Assembly: GCA_029857655.1 (NCBI GenBank)
Contig: JAOUGR010000111.1
Span: 1-6,905 of the forward strand
Source: Gammaproteobacteria bacterium
GTDB taxonomy: Bacteria; Pseudomonadota; Gammaproteobacteria; Steroidobacterales; Steroidobacteraceae
Reading direction: 5' to 3'
DNA: 6,905 nucleotides
The position numbers and the translations under genes were made by a program. Below the pieces are notes generated by a model. It had not been told where the DNA came from. It saw only the letters and a program-made list of their open reading frames with translations, and did not search any database. Below are positions 5,596-6,905 of this stretch, one piece after another (position 1 is the first letter of the stretch; every line of letters begins with the position of its first letter).

Positions 5596-6905
5596 AAAAC
5601 CAGAACCTGAAGACCGAACTGCCCGGGCCAAAAGCTCGCGCGATCATCGAGCGCGACAACAAAGTCGCCTCGCCTTCATATCCGCGCGATTACCCGTTCG
5701 TGATGTCGCACGGGCGTGGAACCGAGGTCTGGGACGTGGATGGCAATCGTTTTCTCGATTTTGCCGCGGGCATCGCTGTCTGCGCGACCGGGCACGCGCA
5801 TCCCCGTGTCGTCGCAGCCGTGCGCGAAGCGGCCAGCAAGTTTCTGCACATCTCGAGTGACTACTGGCACGAGGAAATGACGGCGCTCGCGGAACGTCTT
5901 TCGGCCATCGTGCCGCTCGGCGAGCCCGGCATGTGTTTCTTCTGCCAGTCTGGAACCGAATCCGTCGAGGGCGCGTTGAAGCTTGCGCGCTATGTCACCA
6001 GCCGGCAGCGCTTCATCGCCTTTCTCGGCAGTTTTCACGGCCGCACGATGGGTTCGCTCGCATTGACCTCCAGCAAGTACACCCAGCAGGCCGGATTCGC
6101 GCCGGTAATGCCAGGCGTCACGCATGTGCCGTATCCGAACCCCTACCGGCCGCTGTTTGCCGGCAGCGACCAGGGCAAGGCGGTGCTGGACTACATCCGC
6201 ATGCTGTTTGACCGCAATCTGCCGGCCACTGAAGTCGCCGCGATCGTGGTCGAGCCATTGCAGGGAGAAGGCGGCTACCTGGTGCCGCCGGACGGCTTTC
6301 TCGCGGGGCTGCGGGAGATCTGCGACGAGCACGGAATCCTGCTGGTATTCGACGAGGTGCAGTCCGGCATCGGTCGCACCGGGCGGATGTTCGCTGCCCA
6401 GCATTCCGGCGTGACGCCGGACATCATGACGCTCGCCAAGGGCCTCGGTTCCGGCCTACCGATCGGCGCCGTGGTCGCGAAGCAGAGCATCATGAAGAAA
6501 TGGAAGCGCGGCGCCCACGGCAACACATTCGGCGGCAACCCCTTGTGCTGCGCCGCGGCCAACGCGACCGTCGACCTGGTGCGCGAACAATATGTCGCGA
6601 ATGCGGCAAAGGTCGGTGCGCATTTCATGAAACGGCTCGGCGAGCTCAAGCCGGCCTATCCTTGCATCGGTGACTTGCGCGGACTCGGCCTGATGATCGG
6701 CGTGGAAATGATCGAGAAGGACGGATCGCCTGCGCGCACGCTGGTCGATCGCCTGCTGCATCGCGCCTATCACAACGGCCTGCTGCTCCTGTCCTGCGGC
6801 GTCAGCACGCTGCGCTTCATGCCGCCCTTGTGCGTGACCGAGGCAGAGGTGGACGAGGCGATGCCCTTGTTGCGACAGAGCCTGGACGAGACGCTGGCCG
6901 GAAAG
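5592..6905 (+). CDS. Class III PLP aminotransferase, 4-aminobutyrate/acetylornithine type, stop outside window
   Basis: 438 codons are open to the window edge. The last visible residues (E-T-L-A-G-K) lie beyond the final conserved helix, so the gene is probably almost complete. It belongs to the GabT/ArgD-like group annotated as acetylornithine or 4-aminobutyrate aminotransferase family. Landmarks: P-G-P-K-A at 11-15, W-D-V-D-G-N-R-F-L-D-F at 47-57, G-T-G-H-type A-T-G-H at 65-68, S-G-T-E-S at 120-124 (phosphate binding), Phe148-His149, Glu221 in V-V-E-P-L-Q-G-E-G-G, Asp254 in F-D-E-V-Q-S-G, Lys283 in L-A-K-G-L-G-S (Schiff base), Thr312 in N-T-F-G-G-N-P, and Arg408 in L-R-F-M-P-P-L. Arg408 is the usual carboxylate-binding residue in 2-oxoglutarate/glutamate-using members, unlike the first aminotransferase of this operon. 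Start at ATG 5592 overlaps the previous stop by ATGA. It could deaminate GABA, 5-aminovalerate, ornithine, lysine or a diamine; sequence alone does not decide. Confidence 0.9.
   Translation, partial: MKNQNLKTELPGPKARAIIERDNKVASPSYPRDYPFVMSHGRGTEVWDVDGNRFLDFAAGIAVCATGHAHPRVVAAVREAASKFLHISSDYWHEEMTALAERLSAIVPLGEPGMCFFCQSGTESVEGALKLARYVTSRQRFIAFLGSFHGRTMGSLALTSSKYTQQAGFAPVMPGVTHVPYPNPYRPLFAGSDQGKAVLDYIRMLFDRNLPATEVAAIVVEPLQGEGGYLVPPDGFLAGLREICDEHGILLVFDEVQSGIGRTGRMFAAQHSGVTPDIMTLAKGLGSGLPIGAVVAKQSIMKKWKRGAHGNTFGGNPLCCAAANATVDLVREQYVANAAKVGAHFMKRLGELKPAYPCIGDLRGLGLMIGVEMIEKDGSPARTLVDRLLHRAYHNGLLLLSCGVSTLRFMPPLCVTEAEVDEAMPLLRQSLDETLAGK

Noticed and set aside
5676..6404. Open frame of 242 codons on the minus strand opposite the second aminotransferase
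   Set aside because: Antisense shadow of a class III aminotransferase whose catalytic motifs are all intact.

Overview
This is a GC-rich, densely coded bacterial window with two divergent gene groups. The codon usage, GC content and closest remembered family members suggest a proteobacterium, probably gamma or beta. That is an inference from family resemblance; there is no rRNA or other taxonomic marker here.

Left part, minus strand (1-976): a membrane-anchored monohaem cytochrome c with a histidine-rich acidic C-terminal tail is followed 14 bases later by an exported NTF2/SnoaL-like (DUF4440-type) small protein that runs off the left edge. Both act outside the cytoplasm. The His-rich tail suggests metal binding, possibly a copper or other metal homeostasis locus continuing to the left, but no metal-resistance gene lies inside the window.

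Divergent spacer (977-1070): 94 bases with a perfect TATAAT on the minus strand and a CCGGA-N5-TCCGG dyad over the predicted start of the cytochrome transcript.

Right part, plus strand (1071-6905): a tightly coupled five-gene operon that runs off the right edge. The order is a class III aminotransferase (taurine/omega-amino-acid:pyruvate type), an aldehyde dehydrogenase resembling glutamate-semialdehyde (P5C) dehydrogenase, the alpha and beta subunits of a CatIJ/GctAB-type family I CoA-transferase, and a second class III aminotransferase (4-aminobutyrate/acetylornithine type). Three junctions are ATGA overlaps and one is a directly abutting TGA-ATG, so the five products are probably made in balanced amounts for one pathway.

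The enzyme set describes a route: amine or omega-amino acid -> aldehyde -> carboxylic acid -> acyl-CoA. Two aminotransferases remove amino groups, one dehydrogenase oxidises the semialdehyde, and the CoA-transferase activates the acid for beta-oxidation-like breakdown. The substrate cannot be read from sequence. Candidates are 4-aminobutyrate, 5-aminovalerate, 6-aminohexanoate, a diamine, lysine or a beta-amino acid. I know of no characterised operon with exactly this composition, and it is the most interesting item in the window. There are no mobile elements, RNA genes, CRISPR arrays or clear terminators, and no gene-free stretch over 100 bases.
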